The translations under genes and the position numbers were made by a program. The notes beneath the pieces are model-generated. The model had not been told where the DNA came from. It saw nothing but the letters and a program-made list of their open reading frames with translations, and did not search any database. A stretch of DNA of 64,000 nt, from contig NZ_JAATEN010000017.1 in the NCBI RefSeq assembly GCF_012034935.1, positions 1 through 64,000 of the forward strand. The letters run 5' to 3'. Source of the DNA: Streptomyces zingiberis (lineage in GTDB: Bacteria > Actinomycetota > Actinomycetes > Streptomycetales > Streptomycetaceae). This document shows, one piece after another, positions 9,026-18,213 of this stretch; position 1 is the stretch's first letter; each line of letters opens with the position of its first letter.

Positions 9026-9232
9026 TCAGGCGGGCCGGCGGGCCTCGTCGACGAGGAGCACCGGGATGGAGTCCCGGACGGGGTAGGCGAGTCCGCAGCT
9101 CTCACCGGTGCAGACGAGCTCGGTGGCGGCGCCGTCCGCCCCACCGTCACCGGTGTCACCGGTGTCCTCGCGGAGCGGGGCGTGGCAGGCCGGGCAGGCG
9201 AGGATGGCGAGAAGGCCGGCGTCGAGCGGCAT
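9026..9232 (-). CDS. Trm112-family zinc-ribbon protein
   Basis: A 68-residue protein with C-x2-C (C13, C16) and C41/C46 pairs, the zinc-knuckle arrangement of the Trm112/YcaR family. In other organisms Trm112 activates methyltransferases acting on tRNA, rRNA and release factors. The bacterial partner here is not evident. The acidic Gly/Thr-rich stretch between the Cys pairs is a lineage-specific insertion. The ATG at 9232 follows GGAAGGA. It sits between manB and the SIS gene, the usual place in Streptomyces. Confidence 0.85.
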   Translation of the reverse strand: MPLDAGLLAILACPACHAPLREDTGDTGDGGADGAATELVCTGESCGLAYPVRDSIPVLLVDEARRPA

Positions 9233-9463
9233 GGGGGTCCTTCCGGTGAGGTCACCCGCCCCGGGGCGGGATGTTTCGGCCCCGTCAGCGTACCGCCGGG
9301 CCGCGCTCCCTCCGGAGTCGCGGCCCGGCGGCCACGGCCGTCACGCGGGCGGGCACGGGCCGCCGGCCACCACGGACGGGCACGGCCCCGGCGGTCACCG
9401 TGGACGGCACGGCCCGGCGGCCACCCCTGACGGGCACGGCCTTCCCGCGTGGGGCGGGCGCGC
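9233..9463. repeat. Degenerate ~27-31-base tandem repeats between Trm112 and manB
   Basis: Between about 9310 and 9445 the motif GGCACGGCCC-CGGCGGYCAC recurs about three times at 27-31-base spacing, interleaved with GACGG. No coding signal is seen. It could form several overlapping hairpins downstream of manB. Confidence 0.45.
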
Positions 9464-10822
9464 TCAGCCGCGGACGAGGGCGAGCACCTCGTCGCGGACC
9501 TTCGCCACCGTCTCCGCGTCCCGGGCCTCGACGTTGAGGCGGAGCAGCGGCTCGGTGTTCGAGGCGCGGAGGTTGAACCACCAGTCGGCGGCGGTGACGG
9601 TGAGCCCGTCCAGCTCGTCCAGCTCCGTGCCCGGCCGGCCCTCGTAGGCGGCCCGGACGGCGGCGGCGCGGCCGTCCTGGTCGTCGACCTTGCTGTTGAT
9701 CTCGCCGGAGGCGGCGTAGCGGTCGTACTGCTCGACCAGGCCGGAGAGCGGGCCGTCCTGCTCGCCGAGGGCGGCGAGGACGTGCAGGGCGGCGAGCATC
9801 CCCGTGTCGGCGTTCCAGAAGTCGCGGAAGTAGTAGTGCGCGGAGTGCTCGCCGCCGAAGATGGCACCGGTGCGGGCCATCTCCCCCTTGATGAAGGAGT
9901 GGCCGACCCGGGTCCGTACCGGCGTGCCGCCGTTCTCCTTCACGACCTCCGGGACGGACCAGGAGGTGATGCAGTTGTGGATGACGGTGCCGCCACCGTG
10001 CTTGGCGAGTTCCCGGGCGGCGACGAGGGCGGTCACCGCGGACGGGGAGACGGGCTCGCCCCGCTCGTCCACGACGAAACAGCGGTCCGCGTCGCCGTCG
10101 AAGGCCAGGCCGATGTCGGCGCCGGTCTCGCGGACCTTCGCCTGGAGATCGACGATGTTGGCCGGATCGATCGGATTGGCCTCGTGGTGGGGGAAGGTGC
10201 CGTCCAGTTCGAAGTAGAGCGGGACGAGGTCCAGCGGCAGGCCGTCGAAGACGGTGGGCACGGTGTGGCCGCCCATGCCGTTGCCCGCGTCCACCACGAC
10301 CTTCAGCCGGCGAATGGAGCCCAGGTCCACCAGCCCGCGCAGGCAGGCTGCGTAGTCCCCGAGGACGTCACGCCGGGTGATGGTGCCGGGGTCCGCCACG
10401 GGGGCGGGGGCTCCGGACCCGCTCCACTCCTCGACGAGGGCGCGGATCTCGGCGAGGCCCGAGTCCTGGCCGACCGGGGCGGCACCCGCCCGGCACATCT
10501 TGATGCCGTTGTACTGCGCGGGGTTGTGGCTCGCGGTGAACATGGCGCCGGGCAGGCCGAGGCTGCCGCTGGCGAAGTAGAGCTGATCGGTGGAGCACAG
10601 GCCGATCTCGGTGACATCGGCGCCACGGGCGGCGGCTCCCCGGCCGAAGGCGCGGGAGAGCCCGGGGGACGAGGGCCGCATGTCATGGCCGACGACCACC
10701 GCCTCCGCGCCGGTCACCTGGGCGAAGGCGGCGCCGAAGAGTTCGGCGAGCGACTCGTCCCACTGGTCCGGGACCACACCACGCACGTCGTACGCCTTCA
10801 CGATCTGCGACAAGTCGGGCAC
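9464..10822 (-). CDS. manB: Phosphomannomutase/phosphoglucomutase
   Basis: A 452-residue alpha-D-phosphohexomutase that converts mannose-6-P to mannose-1-P (and often glucose phosphates). The phosphoserine loop TASHNP has its catalytic Ser at about 98. The Mg-binding loop DGDAD is at 242-246. The C-terminal phosphate-binding loop RASNTEPLLR is intact. Length is typical. The start is GTG at 10822, preceded by GGAAGGGG. It supplies mannose-1-P to the pyrophosphorylase at 24141 for GDP-mannose, which feeds polyprenyl-phosphate-mannose-dependent glycosylation in Streptomyces. Confidence 0.95.
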   Translation of the reverse strand: MPDLSQIVKAYDVRGVVPDQWDESLAELFGAAFAQVTGAEAVVVGHDMRPSSPGLSRAFGRGAAARGADVTEIGLCSTDQLYFASGSLGLPGAMFTASHNPAQYNGIKMCRAGAAPVGQDSGLAEIRALVEEWSGSGAPAPVADPGTITRRDVLGDYAACLRGLVDLGSIRRLKVVVDAGNGMGGHTVPTVFDGLPLDLVPLYFELDGTFPHHEANPIDPANIVDLQAKVRETGADIGLAFDGDADRCFVVDERGEPVSPSAVTALVAARELAKHGGGTVIHNCITSWSVPEVVKENGGTPVRTRVGHSFIKGEMARTGAIFGGEHSAHYYFRDFWNADTGMLAALHVLAALGEQDGPLSGLVEQYDRYAASGEINSKVDDQDGRAAAVRAAYEGRPGTELDELDGLTVTAADWWFNLRASNTEPLLRLNVEARDAETVAKVRDEVLALVRG

Positions 10823-11015
10823 TGCCCACCCCTTCCGGGAGTTTCCGGGAGTCCTATCGGTGCGACAAACCTACCCGGATCGGGGGCGCTCACCGCGGCA
10901 GGCTCGGAGCACGGGCGCGGGGCCCCCGGGTGGGACGGTGGCGGCGCGCCGGGCCGGGCCGGCGGCCCGCGCCGGCCGCGGCGCGCGGTACAAGAGGCCC
11001 GGCGGAGACGGCGGT

Positions 11016-11408
11016 TCAGGACTCGGGCGAGCGGAGCACCCGCAGATGCCCGCGCCGGGCGACCTCGCGCGGATCGGCCTCCCGGCCTCCGGAACCACCC
11101 GTTCCGCCGCCCGCCGCACCGGCGGCGCGCTCCTGCGGGCGGGCCGCCTCACGGACGGCGTTGGCGAGCGCCTCGAGATCGTCACTGCTCGGACGTGACG
11201 GGCCGGTGTCGACCGCGAGCCGGACGACCTCCCAGCCGCGCGGCGCGGTGAGCCGCTCGGAGTGGACCGCGCAGAGGTCGTAGCAGTGCGGCTCGGCGTA
11301 GGTGGCGAGGGGCCCGAGGACCGCGGTCGAATCCGCGTAGACGTACGTCAGCGTCGCGACGGCGGGACGACCACACGCGGTGCGCGAACATCGGCGTACA
11401 GGGCTCAC
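11016..11408 (-). CDS. DUF3499 family protein
   Basis: A 130-residue actinobacterial protein of DUF3499, homologous to Rv3258c, between manB and the metallopeptidase. The N-terminal region contains CSRTACGRPA and HCYDLCAVH, two paired-cysteine motifs that look like a zinc site. The C-terminal 60 residues are Gly/Ala/Arg-rich. Start is uncertain: GTG at 11408 has a weak ribosome site, and related proteins seem to conserve residues upstream (RRGPLKSAVPSN), so a GTG about 27 codons earlier is possible. Function is unknown. Confidence 0.8.
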   Translation of the reverse strand: MSPVRRCSRTACGRPAVATLTYVYADSTAVLGPLATYAEPHCYDLCAVHSERLTAPRGWEVVRLAVDTGPSRPSSDDLEALANAVREAARPQERAAGAAGGGTGGSGGREADPREVARRGHLRVLRSPES

Positions 11409-11844
11409 GACGTTGGACGGTACCGCACTCTTGAGCGGGCCGCGACGGATCTCCCCGAGCTCACCCCACCGTGTCGCGCCCCTGAACACAACGGTGTTGA
11501 CCTGCAGACGGGAAAAACAGGGCGCGGCGGAAGGGCGGCGCGGAGGCGAGGTGTCCCGTTGACGGCGCTTCGTCCCGATCCGGCTCCGGACCGGCTCCGA
11601 CGCGGCTCCGAACCGAACCGGACCGAACCGAACCGGCCCCGTGACGGTGGCGCGCGGACGGCGGACGGCGGACGGCGGACGGTACCGGCCGCGTGGCGAG
11701 GGCCGGCCGGCCCGGTGGTGGGCGCGCCGGGTGCCCCGCGTGTCCGCCCGCGCCCCGCCCCCCGTCACGCGCCGTCCGGTGGGCCCCCGGCACGCCTCGC
11801 GGTGAGGTCTCGGGGTGGCCGGGTGAGGGCTACCCTCGGGGGTG
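11409..11844. other. Divergent intergenic region with short tandem repeats
   Basis: 436 bases between DUF3499 and the metallopeptidase. It holds a CCGAA-type microsatellite (about 11607-11635), four exact copies of the 7-mer GCGGACG (11654-11681), and an AT-richer patch with the inverted repeat AACAC-AACG-GTGTT (about 11487-11500). No gene is supported. The patch may carry the divergent promoters. Confidence 0.5.
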
Positions 11845-12309
11845 ATGACCAGTTCCGTGCCCTCTCGTCCCTCCGAGCCCCCGCCGCGCCGCCGCGACCG
11901 GCACGGGCGGGGCATGCGCGGGCCGATCGCCCCACCGCAGGTGCCGCTGGCGGTGACCCGGGCGACGGCCTTCACCGACCTGGTGCACGACTCGGTGGAG
12001 CGGCTGGAGCGGCACTGGCCGCAACTCTCCGAGGTGGAGTTCGCCGTCCTCGACGTCCCCGTGCTCGACGGCGGCGGGGCGGACCGCTCCGCCGACTGGG
12101 AGGACGAGGGGACGGTGCCGCTGGGCCGCGTCAGCGAGGCGGGGGAGGCGGGCCCCGCGCGGATCGTGATCTACCGGCGCCCGGTGGAGATCCGCGCCAA
12201 GACCCGCGAGGAGCGGGCACTGCTGGTGCACGAGACGGTGGTGGAGCAGGTGGCCGAACTGCTCGGGCTGGCCCCGGAGTCGGTGGATCCGCGCTACGGG
12301 CAGGACTGA
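11845..12309 (+). CDS. Metallopeptidase-family protein (minimal zincin-like)
   Basis: A 154-residue protein of the small actinobacterial metallopeptidase family (homologue of Rv3259), usually beside whiB2 and DUF3499. The candidate metal motif is HETVVEQVAELLG with H129 and E130. The second His of a classical HExxH is replaced by Val/Glu, so catalysis would need a non-standard ligand set. Residues 1-30 are basic and Pro-rich. The tandem GTG-ATG at 11842/11845 leaves the start ambiguous by one codon. The preceding CTCGGGGG is the best ribosome-site candidate. Substrates are unknown. Confidence 0.8.
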   Translation: MTSSVPSRPSEPPPRRRDRHGRGMRGPIAPPQVPLAVTRATAFTDLVHDSVERLERHWPQLSEVEFAVLDVPVLDGGGADRSADWEDEGTVPLGRVSEAGEAGPARIVIYRRPVEIRAKTREERALLVHETVVEQVAELLGLAPESVDPRYGQD

Positions 12310-12342
12310 CGCCGGCGGGAACGGGCCCGGCCGCAGCACCGC

Positions 12343-12387
12343 CGAGACCCGCACCACCGAGGCCCGCACCACCGAGGCCCGCGGAGC
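12343..12387. repeat. 15-base tandem repeat
   Basis: Two near-identical 15-mers (CGAGRCCCGCACCAC at 12343-12357 and 12358-12372) and a partial third copy lie just after the metallopeptidase gene. Noncoding. Confidence 0.5.
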
Positions 12388-12469
12388 GGCCACGAGCGGC
12401 CGGCCGCGAGCGGGGACCGGCCAGAAGCGCGGACGGCCCGGGACGGCGAACGCGCCGGGCCCGTGGCCA

Positions 12470-12524
12470 CGGACGGTGACGGTGAGGGTGACGAACGTCA
12501 CTCCGCCCCGGCCGTCACCGTCCG
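12470..12524. terminator. Nested bidirectional terminator hairpin
   Basis: An outer 13-bp perfect inverted repeat (CGGACGGTGACGG at 12470-12482; complement at 12512-12524) encloses an inner one, GTGACG-AA-CGTCAC (12488-12501). It lies between the convergent metallopeptidase and DUF5719 genes, as expected for a shared terminator. Confidence 0.65.
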
Positions 12525-12541
12525 CGCGCAGCCGGTGGCCG

Positions 12542-14086
12542 TCAGCGCATCAGCAGCGAGAGGTCCTCGCGCGCGTCGGGCACGACCACCGTGCCCCGGT
12601 CGTCCGGGAGGGTCTGGAGGGTGAACATCGGGGTCTTGCCGGACGGCAGCGCGAGCATCCGCGCGGCGTGGAGGGGACCGCCGGACACCCGTTCCACGGT
12701 GAGCGCGTGAACGCCCTTGCCGCCCGAGGGCACGGGGGGATCCACCCGCAGGGTGGTGCCCGCGCGGACGGTGTACTCCTTGCTGACCGGCTCGCCACCA
12801 CCGCTGCCCGCCGAGGCGGTGACCTTCACCTTCGCCGCCTCGCCGGGTGCGGTGAGCGAGAGGACGGAGCCCTTGGCGCGGTTGTCCGCCGCGGTGGCCC
12901 GCCCCTGGACGGGGCCGGCCGCGGGGAGGAAGGCCATCTCGCGGGCGCCGCCCTTACCCCGGATGACCTGGAGGGCGACGGCGAACGGGGCGCTCTCGGC
13001 GCCCTCGGCCCGGGTGAGCACCAGGGAGGCCGGCTCGCCCTTGGTGAGGTCGTCGAAGTCGACGGCGGTCACCATGCCCCGCTTCAGATTGAGCGTCTCG
13101 TGGCCGGCGGGGGTGAACGAACCCGTGGGACCGGCCAGTTCGACCTTGAGATCGGCGTCGCCGTCACCGGTCGCCAGGGCGACCAGCCGGACGGAGGTGG
13201 CGTCCTCCGGGATGCCGGGGAGCACGGCGCTCCCGGTCCCCACCGCGGCGGGGGTGAGCCAGTCGCCGCCGGTGCGCTCGTCGGTGGCGCGGACGGCGGC
13301 ACCCACCCGCCCGGACCGGGCGACGACGTGCGCCGCGAGATCCGCCGCGCCGCCGGGGGCGAGCGTGGAGAGCAGGACGGAGGTCGCGGAGCGCGGGGGG
13401 ACGGTGATCCCCTCGCCCGCCTCCGTCTCGACGGGCCCCTTGGCCCCGTGCAGTTCCAGGTCGACGACGGCGGCCGTGTCGTCCGGGTTGGTCAGCTCGA
13501 TGTAGTCCTGGCGGGTCTCGGCGGCGCTCACGCCCGGGAACCAGAACTCGGAGTCGGGCGCCGCGCAGGCGACGCCGTAGACGCCCCGCCCCTCCCCCGA
13601 GCTCACGACCGTGGTCTGCTGGGCGCTCCAGCCGGGGGCGAGGGCGCCGTCGGCGGTGCCCACGAGGGCCGGGGCGCCGCCGCCGTCCGGGGCCGCGGCG
13701 GTCACGGGGACGCCGGGCTTCTCCAGCGCCAGGAAGGGGTCCGGCTCGTCACCGGCCTTGCCGGCCTTGCCGTCGTCACCGGCCTTGCCGTCGTCGCCGC
13801 CGTCCCCGGACTCCGGCGCCTCCGTGGCGGGCAGGAGCCGGGCGCCGCTCCTGGCGCCGGACCGGTCGCCGGAGCCGCCACCGGGGGTGAAGGCGGTGTA
13901 GTCGGTCTCCGCCAGGTCGGAGAGCGAGGGCTGGGGGCAGAGCAGCTCGGAGCGCTCCACGGGCAGCCGGTCGGCCGCGGCCGTGGTGGGCGCCGGTTCC
14001 TCGCCGGGGGCGGTCAGGGACGCCACCCCCGTGACCGCGGCCAGCGCGGTGCAGGCGGCGAGCAGGGACAGGGTGGTGCGGTTCAC
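12542..14086 (-). CDS. DUF5719 family secreted/membrane-anchored protein
   Basis: A 514-residue actinobacterial protein. An N-terminal hydrophobic segment (NRTTLSLLAACTALAAVTGV) acts as signal peptide or anchor. A charged Gly/Asp/Lys-rich linker containing DDGKAGDDGKAGKAGDE follows, then a beta-rich extracellular region. GTG at 14086 overlaps the stop of the upstream giant glycosyltransferase by four bases (GTGA), so translation is coupled and the two should work in stoichiometric proximity. In Streptomyces this pair always precedes or follows whiB. The partner's membrane topology places both on the outer face, suggesting a role in surface glycan assembly. No catalytic motif was found. Confidence 0.8.
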   Translation of the reverse strand: MNRTTLSLLAACTALAAVTGVASLTAPGEEPAPTTAAADRLPVERSELLCPQPSLSDLAETDYTAFTPGGGSGDRSGARSGARLLPATEAPESGDGGDDGKAGDDGKAGKAGDEPDPFLALEKPGVPVTAAAPDGGGAPALVGTADGALAPGWSAQQTTVVSSGEGRGVYGVACAAPDSEFWFPGVSAAETRQDYIELTNPDDTAAVVDLELHGAKGPVETEAGEGITVPPRSATSVLLSTLAPGGAADLAAHVVARSGRVGAAVRATDERTGGDWLTPAAVGTGSAVLPGIPEDATSVRLVALATGDGDADLKVELAGPTGSFTPAGHETLNLKRGMVTAVDFDDLTKGEPASLVLTRAEGAESAPFAVALQVIRGKGGAREMAFLPAAGPVQGRATAADNRAKGSVLSLTAPGEAAKVKVTASAGSGGGEPVSKEYTVRAGTTLRVDPPVPSGGKGVHALTVERVSGGPLHAARMLALPSGKTPMFTLQTLPDDRGTVVVPDAREDLSLLMR

Positions 14087-17000
14087 TGCTGGTCGCTCCC
14101 GTCGCGGCGGGGGGCGTGCCCGCCCTCTCCGTAGCCCGTGTCGCCCGGTGCCCGGCCGGCGCCGTCGCGGCCGCCGTCCGGGCCGGGGTGGTTCCCGTGG
14201 CCGTAACCGTCGGCCCCGCCGTAGCCGCCGGCCTGCCCGTATGCGTCCGTCTGTCCGTATCCGCCGGTCTGCCCGTACCCGTCGGCCGGGCGGTAGCCCG
14301 CTTCGCCGCCGTAGCCGCCGCCGTCCGGGTAGGGGCCGGACGGGTAGGGCTCGGCGTACGGGCCGGCGCCGTAACCGCCCTGCTGGTACGGGTCCGCGCC
14401 GTAACCGGGGTACGGGCCCTCCTGGTACTGCTGCTGGTCGGCGGCCGCGTAGGTGGCCTGGTCGTACCGCGGTGCGCCCTGGTCCCCGGGGTGCGGGCCG
14501 GTCTCCCCGCCCCACGCGTCGTAGGACGGCTGGGACGGCACCTCGGGCGCGTAGGGGGCCGCGGGGTCCTGGGCGGCCCGGAAGGCGTCGAACTCCCCGG
14601 CCGTCCCCTGCTCCCCGGGCTGCCCGTGGCCGGCCGTGGTGTGGCCGGCCGTGGCCTGGGCGGCCGTGACGGGCATCGCTTCCGGGTCCGGTTCCGCCAC
14701 CGCTCCCCCTTCCGGGGCCCGGCCGGCCGCCTCCGCCTCGGCGGCGGCCCGCAGCCGGCGTGCCCGGCGCCCCTCGCCCTCCACGGGCTCCACGGACACC
14801 GGCGGCTCGGCCCCGGCCTCGGGGAGGTCGTCGTCGACGTCCCGGCGGCGGCCCGGCAGGGCGAGCACCACGAGGACGAGGGCGAGCAGGCCCTGCGCGC
14901 CCAGCCAGAGGGTGTGGCCCAGCGGTGCCTCGTAGCTCAGCTCCAGCCGCCCGCCGGACGCGGGCAGCTCGAAGCCCTGGGCCCACTCGTCCACGGTGGT
15001 GGGGGTCAGCGGCCGGCCGTCGAGGGTGGCCGTCCAGCCGGGCGCGGCCCGGTCGGCGAGGCGCAGCACCCGCCCCTCCGGCCCGGCGGGGACGGTGGCC
15101 CGGGCCTCGACGGGCCCCGCGGCGACCGGCACCGGGCCGGACCCGCCGCCGCCCTCCGGGTTCTCGACGGTGACGCGGGCGACCCGCCGGTCGAGGCGCC
15201 AGAGGGAGCTGCCGTCCTCCTGGCTGAGCCGGGTCAGCCCGGGGGTGTTGTCCAGGACGCGGCGCAGTTCGCGCGGCGCGCCGTCGCGGACCAGGACGTA
15301 GCGCACGGCGTACCCGCCGAGCTGGGCGGTCTGGTCGGCGCCGGAGCCGGCGACGAGGTTGGCGACGACGGCGTCCAGCCGCAGGTCGTCCCCGTCCGCC
15401 GTGGCGAGGTCGGCGTCGCCGAGGCGGGCGCCGGAGCCGCGCACGAGGGTGTACGAGACGCTGCCGGGCTCGCCGCCGAGGACGAGCGTGCGGGCCTGGT
15501 CCTGAGTGCGGCTCTCCTCGGCGACGAACGGCGGCACCTGCACCGGGTCGCGGCGGTCCAGCGGCCCGTCCGCCCCGCCGATCATCCAGCTCGCCGCGGA
15601 GAGCAGCGGTGCCGCGGCGGCGGCGAGGGCGACGAGGGCGGCGACCGGCTGGCGCCAGCCGAAGTTCCGCGCGGCGACGCGTTCCCGGGCGTCCTCCGCG
15701 CCCACCAGGGCGGCGGCCAGCAGCGCGAGGCCGTAGACGAGCGTGGCCGGCCCGGCCCAGGCGGAGCCGTTGGACAGGGCGGCGAAGAACAGCGCGGCGA
15801 GGGCCACCGTCCAGGCGGCACCGGTCGCGCGCCGCCGGTCTCCGCGGAGGAGGGCGGCGAGGGCGGCCGGCACGATCCCCGCGAGCAGCAGGCCGCCGGA
15901 GCCCTGGGGGCCGCCGGGGCTCAGCGTCAGCAGGTCCACGGCGGAGGCGGCGCCCGCCCCGTACTCCAGTCCGACCTCACCCAGGAAGGCGGCCGGTGAA
16001 CCGAGCAGCGACAGCGACCAGGGGGCGAGCACCACCAGGGGCGTGACCAGGGCCACCACGAGCCGCAGCGCGTACGCGGCGGCGCCTTCCCGGCGGCGCA
16101 CCGCCCGCACCACCAGCAGGGCGCCGAGCAGCAGGGTGAGCGGCCAGACCACCGGGGTGAAGGCGGTGGTGACGGTGAGCAGCAGCGTGTACGCCCACAG
16201 GGCGCGCCAGGACGGCCGCGGGGCGCGGGCGGCGCCGGCGTCACCGTCCGCTCCCGCCCGGTCCGCGCCGTCCGCGCCGGCCGCGCCGTCCGCGCCGGCC
16301 GCGCCGTCCGCGCCGGCCGGGCCATCGCCGTTCCCGTCCTCACCCGTGCCCCGGCCGGTGTCCTCGGGGTGCTCCCCCCGGTCCCCGTGCGCGTCCCCCG
16401 TCCCGCGGCGCGGGCTCAGCCCGCTCGCGGCGACCGCCGCGCGGGCCATCAGCGGCAGCACCACCGCGAGCACCGCGGTACCCAGCCGGCCCCCCGCCAG
16501 CGCTCCGGTGACGGCGGGCAGGAAGGCGTAGGCGACGGCGGCCCAGGCCCGCAGCGGCCGGGAGCCGACCAGCGGCCGGGACGCGAAGTAGGCGGTGAGC
16601 CCGGCGAGCGGCACCGAGCAGACGAGCAGCACGGTGAGGGCCGCGCCGGTGGAGCCCAGCAGCAGCGTGGCGAGGGTGGCGAGCACGGCCAGGTAGGGCG
16701 GCGCGCTCTCGGTGGACCCGGTGCCGACCGGCTGCCAGGCCGCCAGGTAGCGGCTCCACAGGTCGGAGGCCTCGGCCGGGGCGGGCAGCAGCGCACCGCC
16801 GGAGAGCGCCCCGGAGCCGAGGAGCCCGCGGCAGGCGACCAGCGAGACCACCAGGAGCAGCAGGAAGAGGACCGGGGCCGGTTTGCGCACGATCCGCTTG
16901 AGCCGCGCGAACTGCTCGATCTCCAGATAGTCGGCGTCGTCACCGCCGGGCCCGGACTCGACGGCGCCGTGCCGCCCGCCGGCGGCGAGGTCCGGCTCGG

Positions 17001-18213
17001 AGCGGCCGGCGAGGTTGCCCACCACCGCCTCGGCGGTGGCCCGGATCGTCGCGCCGGGCGGCGGGAAGAGCGGGCGCAGGTCGGACGGGGCCACCGCCGG
17101 GCGGCCGCGCGAGCGCCGGCCGGCGAGGATCCGCCCCGGGCGGAGCAGCACCGCGAAGAGGCCGGCGATCTCGTCCAGCGCCTGCCGGGGCGCCTTGCCG
17201 ACGAGATACGCCAGGGTCCGCAGCAGCGTGCCGAGAATCATCCGGGGCAGCACGTAGGCGAGCGCGGCGCCCCGGGTGTTGACGAGCATGGTGTAGACGG
17301 CACCGGCCTTGTCGACGCGGTGCGGGCCGACCGCCGAGCGGCCGGCGCAGTCGATCGGGCGGCGCTCGCGCGCGGAGGCCTCCGCGTGGCGCAGGACGGC
17401 GTCGGGCGCGACGAGCACCTGGTGGCCGGCCGCCTGGGCCCGCCAGCACAGGTCGACGTCGTCCCGCATCAGGGGGAGCCGGCGGTCGAAGCCGCCGAGT
17501 TCCTCCCACACGTCACGCCGGATCAGCATGCCGGCGGTGGAGACGGAGAGGACGGGGCGCACCTGGTCGTGCTGGCCCTGGTCCTGCTCGCGGCGGTCGA
17601 GCCCGGTCCAGCGGCGGCCGCTGCGCGCGATGCTGACGCCGGCCTCCAGCAGCTGCCTGCGGTCGTACCAGCCGCGCAGCTTGGGGCCGACGATCGCGGT
17701 GGACGGGGAGGAGTCGGCGACCCGGAGGAGTTCGGCGAGCGCGTCCGGCTCGGGCGCGCAGTCGTCGTGGAGCAGCCAGATCCACTGCACGGGTTCGCCG
17801 TGCGGCAGTTCGGGCATGTCGTACGCCTCGTCGTGCCAGGTCCGGGTGACGGGGTCCCAGCCGCTGGGGCGCTTCAGATAGGGCAGGTCGTCGGGGGTGA
17901 GCACCCCGGCGGTGCGGACCGCCTCGTCCACGGCCGTGCCGAAGCCGGAGCGGCGGGCGAGGTGCAGCACCCGGTCGGGCCCGAGGGCCTCGGTGAGCAG
18001 TTCGGCGGACGCGTCGGCGCTGCCGGTGTCGGCGGCGATGACGTTCTGGACCGGCCGCTCCTGCCCCACCAGCCCGGCGATCGCCTGGGGCAGCCAGCGG
18101 GCGCCGTCGTGGGAGACGAGCACGGCGGTGACGACGTGCCGCGGGTGTGCGGGGGCGGCGGCCGCGGAATGGGCGGCCGGCTGACTGTGCGCCGAGTGGC
18201 TGTGCACGGACAT
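14083..18213 (-). CDS. Giant membrane GT2 glycosyltransferase with Tyr/Gly-rich tail
   Basis: A 1376-residue multidomain protein. Residues 30-300 are a GT-A family 2 domain: VTAVLVSHDGARWLP start, LLHDDCAPEPDA (metal-binding D-D region) and LMRDDVDLCWRA acceptor motif. After a linker come a dozen or so hydrophobic helices (about 470-1020) interrupted by an Ala/Asp/Gly-rich loop near 640-690. An extracytoplasmic beta-rich region (about 1020-1150) precedes a last membrane helix (TLWLGAQGLLALVLVVLALP). The final 220 residues are low-complexity with repeated GGYGQTDAYGQ-like units. The catalytic domain is cytoplasmic, implying transfer to a lipid-linked or secreted glycan. Acceptor unknown. The ATG at 18213 lacks a strong ribosome site. 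Confidence 0.85.
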   Translation of the reverse strand: MSVHSHSAHSQPAAHSAAAAPAHPRHVVTAVLVSHDGARWLPQAIAGLVGQERPVQNVIAADTGSADASAELLTEALGPDRVLHLARRSGFGTAVDEAVRTAGVLTPDDLPYLKRPSGWDPVTRTWHDEAYDMPELPHGEPVQWIWLLHDDCAPEPDALAELLRVADSSPSTAIVGPKLRGWYDRRQLLEAGVSIARSGRRWTGLDRREQDQGQHDQVRPVLSVSTAGMLIRRDVWEELGGFDRRLPLMRDDVDLCWRAQAAGHQVLVAPDAVLRHAEASARERRPIDCAGRSAVGPHRVDKAGAVYTMLVNTRGAALAYVLPRMILGTLLRTLAYLVGKAPRQALDEIAGLFAVLLRPGRILAGRRSRGRPAVAPSDLRPLFPPPGATIRATAEAVVGNLAGRSEPDLAAGGRHGAVESGPGGDDADYLEIEQFARLKRIVRKPAPVLFLLLLVVSLVACRGLLGSGALSGGALLPAPAEASDLWSRYLAAWQPVGTGSTESAPPYLAVLATLATLLLGSTGAALTVLLVCSVPLAGLTAYFASRPLVGSRPLRAWAAVAYAFLPAVTGALAGGRLGTAVLAVVLPLMARAAVAASGLSPRRGTGDAHGDRGEHPEDTGRGTGEDGNGDGPAGADGAAGADGAAGADGADRAGADGDAGAARAPRPSWRALWAYTLLLTVTTAFTPVVWPLTLLLGALLVVRAVRRREGAAAYALRLVVALVTPLVVLAPWSLSLLGSPAAFLGEVGLEYGAGAASAVDLLTLSPGGPQGSGGLLLAGIVPAALAALLRGDRRRATGAAWTVALAALFFAALSNGSAWAGPATLVYGLALLAAALVGAEDARERVAARNFGWRQPVAALVALAAAAAPLLSAASWMIGGADGPLDRRDPVQVPPFVAEESRTQDQARTLVLGGEPGSVSYTLVRGSGARLGDADLATADGDDLRLDAVVANLVAGSGADQTAQLGGYAVRYVLVRDGAPRELRRVLDNTPGLTRLSQEDGSSLWRLDRRVARVTVENPEGGGGSGPVPVAAGPVEARATVPAGPEGRVLRLADRAAPGWTATLDGRPLTPTTVDEWAQGFELPASGGRLELSYEAPLGHTLWLGAQGLLALVLVVLALPGRRRDVDDDLPEAGAEPPVSVEPVEGEGRRARRLRAAAEAEAAGRAPEGGAVAEPDPEAMPVTAAQATAGHTTAGHGQPGEQGTAGEFDAFRAAQDPAAPYAPEVPSQPSYDAWGGETGPHPGDQGAPRYDQATYAAADQQQYQEGPYPGYGADPYQQGGYGAGPYAEPYPSGPYPDGGGYGGEAGYRPADGYGQTGGYGQTDAYGQAGGYGGADGYGHGNHPGPDGGRDGAGRAPGDTGYGEGGHAPRRDGSDQQ

